From positions 23,220,960 through 23,284,959 of the forward strand of contig NC_092563.1 of the NCBI RefSeq assembly GCF_037975245.1: 64,000 bases of DNA, in the 5' to 3' direction. Below the pieces are notes generated by a model. It saw nothing but the letters and a program-made list of their open reading frames with translations. It was not told the DNA's origin and ran no database searches. The DNA comes from Apostichopus japonicus (lineage: Eukaryota > Echinodermata > Holothuroidea > Aspidochirotida > Stichopodidae). The number at the start of each line of letters is the position of its first letter. The stretch's first letter is position 1. Made by a program: the position numbers and the translations under genes. Positions 36,001 to 47,100 of the stretch are shown piece after piece.

Positions 36001-37635
36001 GAGGTCAACAGACATCAAAGTCTAAAAAATCTTGTTGACATGATGCTCCAAAATTAAAGCTACAATTAATCTGTGAAATTCTCTAATGCTATGATTTTCT
36101 TTTGGTGAACATATTTTGGTCGAATTCAGTACAGTTTAGTTCTATAAAGGGGCTCTATAGGTTTGTCAACCAAACAAACCTGGCATCCAGGTAATGAAAT
36201 CTGCTTCAGAATTCATACTCTTGCTTTAAATGTGCACTTAAACCTTCTTATCAGTTTTCACCCTCTTGGGCTTCAAGGGGTCAACAGGTTATCTCAAATG
36301 GGGGCAAACTGGCTCGAGGGGTCAAGCGGCTCAAATGGTGGAAAAATTGGCCAATTTCTCAAAAATATTTCAGTGTATAAACAATGTCATGTATCTCTCG
36401 ACAATTATTAAAGGGATTTGCTAGCTCAAAATTGGTGAAATGTGTCTGTATTTCACATAGAAGGCTGTTCTTACTGCATATTGAATATTTTGGATTAAAA
36501 GTCTTTACATTAAAATTCTTCGTCCTGAGTGAATGACATGGTTGATGTCCACAAGGAGTTGTTGATCTCTTCTGGTTCTCACTGAATTCTTGGACAAATT
36601 TAACTCACATGCTCTACAATAGTCAGATTGTTATTTTGAATTTTGAGCAAATTGTATAGCAAGGAATCACAAATCTAATTGGCTTTCTGGTTTTTAAAGT
36701 GACTGTAGTGGAAACTCTCGAATATTTTGACTTATTATGCTACTTGGTTTTTGCTGAAATAGGGATTGCTGTTGGCAGGAGTGTAGTATTTTACTGAAAC
36801 ATGTTTATGAACATAGTTTGGGAACATTCTTGTTGGATACTTTATGTAGTAGATGTCATCTAATGGCTCACAGTAACAGAATCCACTTCTGTTTACATCA
36901 ACCTATATGTCAGACAGAAGCTAAGTGTGCTTATGAAGAAAGGTTTTGTTTGAGTAAGTAATTTACCATATATGCTTTTCATTCTTTCTTTTCCCCCAGG
37001 CGCTCAACTTTGCTTTCAAGGACAAATACAAGCAGATTTTCCTTAGTGGTGTAGACAAAAAGCAATTCTGGCGTTACTTTGCTGGCAATCTAGCTTCTGG
37101 TGGTGCTGCTGGTGCAACGTCCCTCTGCTTTGTGTACCCACTGGATTTTGCCCGTACGAGGTTAGCCGCTGACATCGGCAAGAGCATGGCAGAACGGCAG
37201 TTCAAGGGTCTCGGTCACTGCCTGACGAGCATCTACAAGTCTGATGGTATGTCTGGTCTCTACAGAGGATTCTCCGTCTCTGTGCAAGGCATCATCATCT
37301 ACCGTGCAGCTTACTTCGGGTTCTATGACACAGCCAAAGGCATGCTGCCTGACAATATTCGGGGTAACTTCTTTATTTCGTGGATGGTAGCACAGACCGT
37401 GACAACGTGCTCGGGCATCATCTCCTATCCATTTGACACCGTCAGGAGGAGGATGATGATGCAGTCTGGCAGGAAAGACATCCTCTACAAGAATACTCTG
37501 GACTGCTGGAGGAAGATCGCAAAGACTGAAGGTGGCTCGGCCTTCTTCAAGGGAGCCTTCTCCAACGTCCTTCGTGGTACTGGTGGTGCTCTTGTCCTAG
37601 TACTCTACGATGAAATTAAGAAGTTCCTTGTGTAA
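33010..37635 (+). CDS. Mitochondrial ADP/ATP translocase (adenine nucleotide carrier, SLC25A4/5/6 type), complete
   Basis: Inner-membrane antiporter that exchanges matrix ATP for cytosolic ADP. Coding exons 33010-33135, 35086-35229 and 37000-37635 join in phase 0 to 301 residues; vertebrate ANTs have about 298. The three mitochondrial-carrier signatures are present: PIERVK at residues 33-38, PLDFAR at 137-142 and PFDTVR at 234-239. The last runs into RRRMMM (239-244), the hexapeptide diagnostic of ADP/ATP carriers. The start is ATG at 33010 (context CAAAATGA), which gives the short N-terminus usual for the family. The frame stays open upstream to a stop at 32761 and holds another ATG at 32827, so a 61-residue extension is possible but unlikely. 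Three coding exons is one fewer than the four of human ANT genes. The fit is so close that function is not in doubt; which vertebrate paralogue it corresponds to cannot be said. Confidence 0.97.
33136..35085. other. ANT intron 1
   Basis: About 1.95 kb between canonical GTGTGT donor and TTTAG acceptor. I see no transposon, RNA gene or tandem array in it. Confidence 0.6.
35230..36999. other. ANT intron 2, contains a DR1-type dispersed repeat
   Basis: About 1.77 kb between GTGAGT donor and CCCCCAG acceptor. The only notable item is AGGTCAAAGGTCA at 35985-35997 in a stretch resembling the repeat at 22840-23130. Confidence 0.6.
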
Positions 37636-38551
37636 TGTAATGACCTAGCACTTAATTAGGAGTCATTTATTGAAGGGGTAGATTGTTGGCCACCTTGGTT
37701 TAGACGTGTTGCTATGCAACCGAGACATTTGAGGAAGTAGTCGTTCATACTTTTCGAAGTGAGGTCTCTCACTCTGCGCAAATAAATGTTTGTCTAAGTG
37801 GAATTTGTACTCTACCAAAAAATGATACCTTGGCCAAGTGTTTCTCAAAATATCCTTTTATAAATGTGTGTATTCCTCTTAGAGTTGCTCTATTTATGTC
37901 AGAAAAAGATAATTTTTTTATTGGTCCATTATGAAGGATATTTTGAGGAAGAAGAAAGTTGTGAATGATTATATCTATGATTTAGTTGACATGTTACTGA
38001 TTGAAGACTGATCATAATCTCAAGTTGTAAGCTAGACAAAAATATGATTATCATTATTATTATTTTTTTCAATTGTGCAGTGTTACAATAGTGATGGGGT
38101 GTGATAGGTGATGACTACTCTCACATCCGATTCTTTGGGTAGAAGATAACTTCTTGATTAATTTTCCCAAAGATACTTGACTATGTGACCAAATAAAAAA
38201 TTACTGTCATAAATCTTGAAGGTGGAGTTGCAAGCAAGTGTTTGATGTGATAACGTGCACAAGGAATGCTGTAGTTGTCACTTGTTGAGAAGATTATAAA
38301 TTAGTTATGAGAAACCTCTCTCTCTTTCTCCTTGTTGAGTGCAATCTGTTGTATATCATGCATTAGAAGTGAAGTTATTACAACCAACTTGTTCAGATGG
38401 AAGTTTCCTTTTTCTTAGGTTCCATGTTGATTTGTAAACAAGAGCTCAGCCTTCATTGTGCGTGATTCATCTATGCTCTGACCTCTGTAAGGTCAAAAAT
38501 TCAAATGTGTATAGAAAAGTGTGTGTTTGGCATGATGATAAGCAACCCTTC

Positions 38552-38557
38552 AATAAA
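38552..38557 (+). promoter_or_regulatory. Polyadenylation signal AATAAA of the ANT gene (likely)
   Basis: AATAAA about 920 bases after the ANT stop codon, followed within 10-25 bases by TGTTTGACATG and a GT-rich stretch (TGGTCTGGAGTTTT). It is the most credible 3' end of the transcript. Confidence 0.6.
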
Positions 38558-38589
38558 TGTGTTTGACATGACTATAACCTATGGTCTGG

Positions 38590-40428
38590 AGTTTTATTTT
38601 GTTGCAAAAGATTTGCCATTTATGACGAGAGTTGTTTATTAATGCTATCTTCAGGGATATTACCATGGCAGACAATGGAACACTTCAAGATAAAAATGTT
38701 CAACACTGTTAATTGCAAAACCATCAAAATATCTATTGAACATTTCCAACTTTTTTTTCTGGCAAAACCGTCTCTTACTGGGCAGTGGATCACAGTGGGT
38801 GGTCTGTGATGTCATCACGGTACTGTAGATGTTCTGCCAAAACCTTACTATCCTAGTAGAGAAGTTTTAAGAAAAGTAATCCAAGTTGGAACCTGAGCAC
38901 AGAAACACGATCCACTCTCAAGCCCAGTCCCCTTCGAGATCATAACTGTATGATCATGAAGATGTTACGGCGAGTCCCTTGGAAAGGGAATCGATACTAC
39001 ACTTAATCAGGTTGTTGAGCGATCTAGTGTTTACTGTTTACACATCTTAGCAAAATGGACATGATCGTGGGTACGGTTATGTTGAAAGTTTTAGTGATGA
39101 AACTGACCAGCAAGTAATGCAATATAACCGGTAAATTTTGCTTTAATTCTAACATGGCAGCACAAACTACGGAAGAGATTGGTGATCATATACATCTCCC
39201 ACAGAAGCTAAACGACGCTCAGCTAAGTTCGTATTTGAGAATTTTTTTCGACTGGCATTATTCAGATCAGTTGATCCATTTGTGTGAATAATAAAAGCCA
39301 TAGGCAGGATAACGGTGTCACTTCCTTTCCTCCGTAGTCGTAGTTTTCATTCATGAAATGATGGAAAAAAAACAACAGAAGTATTCCTCCGTTAAAATGT
39401 GGATATCACGTTTGAATTTTGCTGACCGAAAATTGCACCCATACAATAATAGAACGACCTGCAACTTGATAATAATCGACGTACTGCAGAAATCGGAATC
39501 GACTCCAACTATCTAGGTCATTTTCACATGAATTACACACAAACTGTGGAAAAGTTCAATGGTAAATCTGCAAAGTAGTTCTTTCACAGAGAATGACATG
39601 GAACTATAGAAAGCCTGAATAACGAGTAAATATTTGACTTGATCAAGTCTCCCGCCGGTGGAATTATTTTAAAAAATGCCGGGGAAATTAAGATGGAACA
39701 CTGTTTTACCTACATCAAAGAGCATACTGGTCATGAATACTAAAAAGTTGAAAAACAAATTTAATGATAATTGCATATGATACGTGGATTACATTTCATC
39801 ATGACTGAAAACTCTACATAAGGCCGCCCTGTTTTGGACCCTCACATGACGACAAAAATATTTTCCTGAACAACTTTGGTTCACCACCATTCAAACGTTA
39901 GAATTTATCCACATCATTTCAGCAGATTAGGACAAACGCTCTAGGAGTAGTGGCATTTTTTACATTTCAAGAAAATGACCAAATGGCAGTCATTCAAACA
40001 CGGTTGCAAAAAGTGACAGAATTTCTGCAGAATCGCTATAGCTGAGCTGAAAGCTTCCGGCTGAGCTAAAAAGTTAACACCTAGAATACATCTGGGATTT
40101 CAAGAAGACAGACTAATGTCCCTTCCCAGTGGTAGAATACTTCATGTAACATATTCTCTGCCATACTGTGCAATTCCAATAAAAAATGCATTTCTCGTTT
40201 GTTAAAGCTAATAGGAAAAATACTACACGCCTATTGGTAATACAAAGGTCAAAACCATCGTGTCTGCTCTATAGGCCTATTACCAAGCATGTGTTTTGGA
40301 CTTAGTATATGTTAGTAAAGCAGCATTTCTGAATAATTGGTAAGTTTTTGATACTGTGCGATGAATCAGAATACACATACGGCTCATTTTCTACACTTGT
40401 TAGTTACATTTCATTTCAGCCTAGTTGC
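38590..40428. other. Intergenic region, no firm gene
   Basis: No gene is supported. One short frame with a good ATG context (39154-39291, MAAQTTEEIGDH...) might be a first exon, but no partner exon was found. Confidence 0.4.
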
Positions 40429-40436
40429 AGGGCAGT

Positions 40437-41057
40437 CAAGGGCGGCGGAAGCACTTTTAATCTGGGGGGGGGGGCACCGACATCAAAGGGCACTTTGCAG
40501 AAATTCGATTGGACTGATGCAGCCTTATATTTATACACATCACTCCATCAACGCCCCCTCCCCCCCCCCCTCAAGGAAAATTTGCATACTAGCACTGCAA
40601 TATCCAATGTGCAAATTGGGAAACAAGGAACAAGTTTTCTTTTGAGACAAAATGAGGTGAAATCATGCTAGTTGCTAATGTAGGAATCTCCCGAATTAGA
40701 GTTTATTTCTTGTTAATATCTTAACAAATTTTCCATTCGAAATAGCTTTGAGTTTGACCCACAGAAATTCTTTGAAAGTCAGGGGCGTAGCCAGGATTTG
40801 CAAATTAAAGTTGTATGCACGACTATCTGAGCGGAGCGCCACCATCGGTTGGCGCGGAGCGTACAAGAAAATTTTTGGTTTTACAAACCCCTCAGATGGC
40901 CGGAAACGGCCCTTCCCGAGTGTTCATTCTGGTTCCCTGGCCTCTTGCTAACTTGAGACACCTCAATTTTTATGTAGAAAAAGGGCACATTTTTAACCTG
41001 AGGAAAAGTGGGGGGGGGGGCACGTGCCCCCTGTGCCCCCCGGTTCCGCCGCCCTTG
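40437..41057. mobile_element. hAT-type MITE with perfect 8-bp target duplication AGGGCAGT
   Basis: A 621-bp element flanked by AGGGCAGT (40429-40436 and 41058-41065). Terminal inverted repeats CAAGGGCGGCGGAA at both ends. A G-run follows the left end and a further G-run plus C-rich stretch precedes the right end. Inside, at about 40820-40920, is a module (GCGGAGCGCCACCATCGGTT, then GGCCGGAAACGG) shared with the two other MITEs downstream. No transposase. Confidence 0.9.
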
Positions 41058-41496
41058 AGGGCAGTTATTTTACGACGCTATAAACCGCCACATATATGCA
41101 TATATAGGCAGCGGCGTAACGCCTATGGGCTCGGACGGGGCAAACCCAGGGGCCCCTGACCAAAGGGGGCCCCCGCTGCACTGATGTACAGAACTTAGAA
41201 GAGGGGTACCCTTGTTTTTCTTTTTTTTTTTAAACGACAAGTTTTCGTTGGAAAAGAAACTATAAACGAGACAATGGACATATTTTTCTGTACGTGAATA
41301 CGTTCGTCATAAATCATATGCCCCTGCAACTGCAAATCTCGTATCCTTCTTTCCGCACGACTGACTCATGAGCCTGAGGTACACACTGGAACTTGATAGG
41401 CTACGCTGGTACATATTATAGCGAAATAGCGCCTCAAATTTCAATGAATTCGCTCTCGGTCAGGGTTGCCACATGACATTGGCCGATAACTGGCCA

Positions 41497-42335
41497 CATG
41501 GGCGGCGATCCTGGGGGGGGGGGGGAGGGGGATATATCCCCCCATGAAAATGGGTGGAGGGGATGTAATACACCATATCCCCCCACCAAATGCCAGGGAT
41601 AAGAATATTTTCATGCCTACATTTATGCATCATCGTGAATGTACGGCTCTTTTTTAGCTTCATTTCTCGCCTACCATAAACGCAGTGCGATCTTTTCAAA
41701 TAAACCGTCTTTATAAAGCAAGAATAGTTGACTGTAGGCTTCATTGGCCCTATAACAACAAAATGTATTATTGTGCCCACGGTATTGATATAGTACATAT
41801 ATGCACCCTCATAGTATTCATATAGGCCCTATAGTAGGCCTACACACGTACATGTTCCCTCGAAACAGCTGAGAATCTCATGTTACCAGGGTAATGCTTA
41901 ATACACGTTTCACCTGGATGCCCTAGCAATCGGTACCTAGGAATGTAACTATGTGTAATTGTGTATTGCATGTGTATAGGCCTATAATAGCCTGCATGAG
42001 GCCATTTTCTTCATCGAATAATATAAAAGAGCTCTCGAACATCTAACGTAGCGCCTGAAACAAGATTGACAGGGGCGATTTTCCCAAAATAACACCCGAA
42101 ATTTAAAAAAAAGTATTTTGGAATCTGATTATGAGATATTTCGGACATGATATCCCTATTTTAAAGTTGGGTATATGCCGCTTGGAAACCTCGGGAAGTG
42201 CCGTTTCCGGCCATCTAGAGGGTTTGTTAATCCCAAAATTTTCTTGTACGCTTCGCGCCAACTCATGGTGGCGCTACGCTTAGATAGTCAACAAGGTCAT
42301 ATCCCCCCACTCGGAAGTACGGATCGCCGCCCATG
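41497..42335. mobile_element. Nested hAT-type MITE, target duplication ACTGGCCA/ACTAGCCA
   Basis: An 839-bp element with inverted ends CATGGGCGGCGATCC, flanked by ACTGGCCA (41489-41496) and ACTAGCCA (42336-42343), seven of eight bases equal. A long G-run follows the left end. The module shared with the neighbouring MITEs appears here in reverse orientation (about 42190-42290). Confidence 0.82.
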
Positions 42336-42505
42336 ACTAGCCAAATGACACAAATTGGGCATATTTTGAACTCCTTTGGCTGATGCTTTCCTCAGCTATC
42401 GGGCAAATCGCCGATGCCTAAGATTTGTGTGTGGATTTGTATGTTTCCGTATCAGACAGTAAATCGAATTTGGCATATTTTCCGTTGGTGCTATGGTGAT
42501 AACTT

Positions 42506-42920
42506 CAGTGGCGGAGCTAGGGGTATTGGTCAGGAGGGGCGAGAATGGTCTGTAGGGGCGCCATCGACACTATCAGAGCTATATACGGCTCTGGACACTA
42601 TCTAAGTGGAGCGCCATCACTGGTTGGCGCGTAGCGAACAGAAATGTTTTGAGTAAAGATACTCCCTAGATCGCCGGAAATGACGCTTTCCGGGCCTGGC
42701 TAATTTGCAGATAAACGAAGAATAAATAGTTGTCATCGCCAAATTACACCAACAAAATGTGACAAATGTCAATAGGTATTTGAGAGCGCAATAAAATAGT
42801 CAATAATCACGAATAAGTAAAAAGTGGTACAGAGCTGAAAAGGGCGCCAGCAGTCCATTTGAGTCCGTCAGGGGGGGGGGGGGGCATCCGCCCCCTGACT
42901 GTTTGGACGCTCCGCCACTG
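42506..42920. mobile_element. Nested hAT-type MITE with perfect 8-bp target duplication GATAACTT
   Basis: A 415-bp element with inverted ends CAGTGGCGGAGC, flanked by GATAACTT (42498-42505 and 42921-42928). It carries the shared module at about 42598-42695 and a G-run followed by CCGCCCCC near the right end. It landed directly before the surviving transposase fragment. Confidence 0.92.
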
Positions 42921-43226
42921 GATAACTTGAGAGACATGTCACAAGTTTCTGAAGTCCTGCAGCTTCTGAATGATTGTGACCTTAGTATCTACTCAAAGCT
43001 GTTATCGGCTGTGGTCCTATTTATTACACTTCCAGTCAAAGTGGCGACCGCAGAAAGATCATTCTCCAAGTTGAAGCTAATCAAGACTTACCTACGTTCA
43101 ACCATTTCTCAAGATCGGCTGGATTCGCTGGCTATCCTTTCCATCGAGAGCGAGGAGGCATGGTCACTTGATATAGATGGACTAATCGATATGTTTGCTG
43201 CCAAGAAGGCCATGCAGGCTCAGTAA
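42921..43226 (+). pseudogene. hAT transposase C-terminal (dimerisation) domain relic
   Basis: A 101-codon open stretch ending at TAA 43224. It contains LPVKVATAERSFSKLKLIKT and SQDRLDSLAILSIE, the hallmark of the hAT C-terminal dimerisation domain as seen in ZMYM/zinc-finger hAT proteins. The DDE catalytic part and the BED finger are not found. The upstream side is cut off by the MITE at 42506-42920, so no start codon of its own exists. It belongs to the 41109-43660 carrier. Confidence 0.88.
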
Positions 43227-44145
43227 ATTCAAGCTCTAGCATTTCCAAGTTCTCGGGAACTTGGATACCATTTGTCCACAGGAGTTACGCCACGGGTGGA
43301 AATATACATGTTTATGTTAATTGGTCATTTGGTCTTATTGTCCTTTCAATCTCTTAATGTATTCTAGCTTTGCAACACATTTTTTCATGTTCCCAGTATG
43401 ACAGACAAGGCGGACCAAAAATGTGTCTATGAACGCAGATTTTCCCCAAAATCTCAGTCGATAAAATCACCACGAAATGTTCCATATACGGCTTAGATTG
43501 CACCAGAGAGCTTGTAGAACCCCAGAAATTGCAGGGCCCTAAGGCGGGCCCTGGACCCACGCCTTTGGGAGTTCGCGCACATCGGTTGATTCTCTGCAGC
43601 AGCCAGGGGACCCTTCCTTCCCTGAACTCAGGGGCCCCCAGACTCATCGTTACGCCGCTGTATATAGGAGAAGCCGGATGGCTTATTACTTGCACTTCAC
43701 GGCGGTAGGCTATCCAATTTTCAGTATTAACTTACTTTACAATATTAATTCTCATTTTACATAGAGGCTTTATATTGTAATATATTGCTTGGAGAACATG
43801 AAAGATCAAGAATTCCATAGAGTGTTTGACACTTTAAAACTAAACATCCCAAAAGGAGGCTGTTAACTTAAATAACTCCCAATCTGCCCGTCCGCATATC
43901 ACGTTGGGCGCTTTCACTTTTGGTGCGATCTGATCTGCGCGCTGAATACGAACTGAGCCGATGCTAAGCCAATATCTATATTGCATAATGTCTTTGGGCT
44001 AGGCCTAATGCATGTTCGGCTTACACTAGTGTATTGTAAATGTAATGGTCCTCTGACGAAAAAAGGGTCTACCGACAGCTGATTTGGTCCAGTCTCACGT
44101 CTTGGAAGAAAAGTCGTCTATTTTCAATATTGCAATTTGTAAACG

Positions 44146-47100
44146 ATGGCAGAACTTTTTATAGGTCAACACTGCGATGTCAGTCACTGCAATCAAAATG
44201 GTGAGAAAGGAAGAAGGCTAGCCTACAGTAGGCTGCGTACTTTGGCCAAATAGAGCTAGACTCTGCAAACTGTCGAAGGCATTCCATATATAATTATAAG
44301 TGGCATTAAAAATGAACGTTTGCCTAGGTTTAAGTTAGTTTTACAGACTTGTATTTTTATTGAGTTGTTTAGCTTTCTCTCAGAACTAGCCTAGCCCTAT
44401 GATAAGGTATGATTATGAACTGCAAGTTCAACCTAGTGGGTTATGGTATCCTAGTACTTTAGTAGTGTAGTAGCATGGTGACTTCGAAGTTGGATTTACC
44501 TGGATTTACCTGGACAGCCATCCCCTCAACTTCAGTCAAGTCTGTTTGAAGGAATGGCTCATCGGGATAGGAGGTCTCCACGACCCTTGAAGATCCCACA
44601 ATCTGCTATTCCGTTCTTGAATTTATTGAGTGTCTGGGCTGTCACTGCTTCCTGTGGTAGTGTATTCCACACCTTCCAAATTCTTTTAAAATAAGAGTTC
44701 CTTCGTACTTCCAACCGTACTCTTGAGGGCCTAATTTTCATTGTGTGTCCTCTGGTATTGCTCTCTCTCAAGATGTCCACATGGTTATCAACTTGTATGT
44801 TTATCCTTCCTTGTGTTATGTTATAAAATGTTATCATGTCTTGACGAAGGTGGCGTTGCTCTATTGTCATCAGTCTCAACTCTTTCAGTCTCTCTTCGTA
44901 TGTCTTATTTCTCATAGTTCGGACACTTAAGACTTAAAACAACCCAAAACTAAATCTTCTGGTATAAATCACCAGAAAATATACTTCATATGGTGGGAGA
45001 ATTGTGTTATAGTACGATACACGGCCAAACCTTTTTCCTGCAAACTGTTTTCACGTTGTTTTCCAAGAAGATTCTTCGTGATTGTGGAACTGGTATTTCT
45101 TTTCTAGAGTATTGCGAAGTTCGGACACGCAACCCACAGTGTGGCGCTGGTGATAAAATTGGTGGCGCAGTTGCTCTTTCAGTAATTATAACAGGCTTCA
45201 TAGATCTTCGTCATTTTATTGACAAATATGTAAGTAATTTGTTGCAAACGGGTCATTTTGGAGAGAAAATAACTGTAGCTTCGTACTTTTTGGTGAAATT
45301 TGGCTCTTCCTGTAGGTTATCATGTTTAAATCGTGTATTTCTTAGGGTGTCCGAACTTCGCAGTATGCCAAACTTCGCAATACTGACTATACTAGTATTC
45401 ACCGTTAGTAGGCCTAGTTCTATAAGCATGCCTAATGAGGGGAAGAGGTAGGGGACTTAAGTCCTGGGGAATTGGTCAATTTGGGACCCTGTGTAAAAAT
45501 GGGGATAAATAATAATTTATTGTCAGTTTCATAATATACCAAAAATGAAGACTCCAAGACGATGGTCCGATGACATACGTTCACACTAAGGTCGGGTTTG
45601 GCCCTGGCCAAAACGGTTCCAATCATCTTGTGGTATATTTATGACCAAAACATTAATTAACACCATAACACATCAGCTCAATTTACTAGACTGGCCCCTC
45701 ATGAGATTGCCAACAACATAATTTAGTTGATGCTCCTTGTTGGAAGAATCGCTTTTTCCCCTGCCATTATCTGTTCAATTAAATCATTAGAAATGTCCCC
45801 ACCCCCTTAAAAGGGTACAGTAGTCATTTTGTTGATCTGAGTCTCCAGAAGAAGATTATACATACAGGTTTATTGATTAGTTAAGAAATTAACGAGCCAG
45901 TTCTTTCACAAGTTCAAAGTAATATGGTGGAACCTTTTGCTGTTTTCTCTTTTATAGATTTCCTTCCTTTCACCTGTAGCAGTTGCAATGGAATCTTTTG
46001 GTGAGTTTGATAACTGTCAAGAAAAGAATACCGTTTGCCTGGGTTTCCTCGTTTTCTGTGTTACAATTTTCTTTTCTTTTTGTTGTTTTAAATTACTTGA
46101 GTTATTGACTGTAATTACAATTTGACAAATTATATTAAAAAGGTAAAATTTTAAAAGTTGATGGTTTTACAGCCTTGTATAAAGTTGCACGACTTTACAA
46201 TAGTTAAACCCTGGTCATTGGTAACTTGTCTCACCCACACATCCCAAAATGTACCCGATTCAAACATTCTCTCTCAGGGCATTATAGTGCGCCATATCGA
46301 TTGGTCCCCAGCCACAAACCAGCTCACGCAAATACATTAATTAGTCACCTGGTAGGTCCCCATTTATACACCTTAGTCAGGGGGAGATCCCCTGAAGAAG
46401 AATGCACTTAGAAATAAGCCCATGGCATCATTGCCACCTGAAAGTCCATTGTTATGGGAAGTAAGTGTACAATAATACGTACGTCAAAAATGTGCAGAGA
46501 ACTAAGAAGGTGAGGTCCTTTAGTCCAAGAAAAGATGATTAGAGCAATTTTTGTAGGGATCCAGAACAATATAATATTTTAACCTTTTGTTACTTTCTGT
46601 TTATGACATTTTGAAATGGAAGGTATTCTGTACAAATTTTGCTCCAACATTAAGTGCATTTCCCCCCTTTTTTTTGCTAGTCTGGAACATAGAAGCACTG
46701 CGGCACACAACTGTGAAAAGGTCAGTTTCAATTTTTGAGTAATTGAACATCCTCCAACATTTCCAAGGAGTTAAGAACTATTTTATTTAAATGGTGATTA
46801 CTCACTATGCAATCTGTCAAAGGAGCCTTATCAGTGGCAGGGGTGGTGGGTAGTGGGGGAGGGGGGCATCTCCCATCCCCAGTCATGGGAATATGGTTCA
46901 GTCGAAGGATTTTGACATTCAGCCGGGGAAGAAATAGACCACTGCTACAGAAGTACACCCCAAGATCAATCCCATACAAAAAAACAGGAATGTTTATCAG
47001 CAAAACATTTTGTTTGATGGGGCAGGACCACCAGACCCTACTAATTGGGAGTAGGCTCAGCCACCCCAGGGCCGCCACACCTCCTTTATGTAATCCTTCG

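Larger units (their letters stand above)
41109..43660. mobile_element. hAT transposon relic with 8-bp target duplication TATATAGG, hosting two nested MITEs
   Basis: Ends CAGCGGCGTAACG are perfect inverted repeats, and TATATAGG flanks both sides (41101-41108 and 43661-43668). The 2552 bp contain a hAT dimerisation-domain coding relic on the + strand (42921-43226). Two MITEs (41497-42335 and 42506-42920) are inserted inside; without them and their duplications about 1.28 kb remains, too short for a full transposase gene, so the carrier was already deleted or is heavily eroded. Confidence 0.88.

Noticed and set aside
44990-45451. 153-codon frame in ZFAND1 intron 1
   Set aside because: It spans an inverted repeat, has no recognisable motif and lies inside a well-supported intron.
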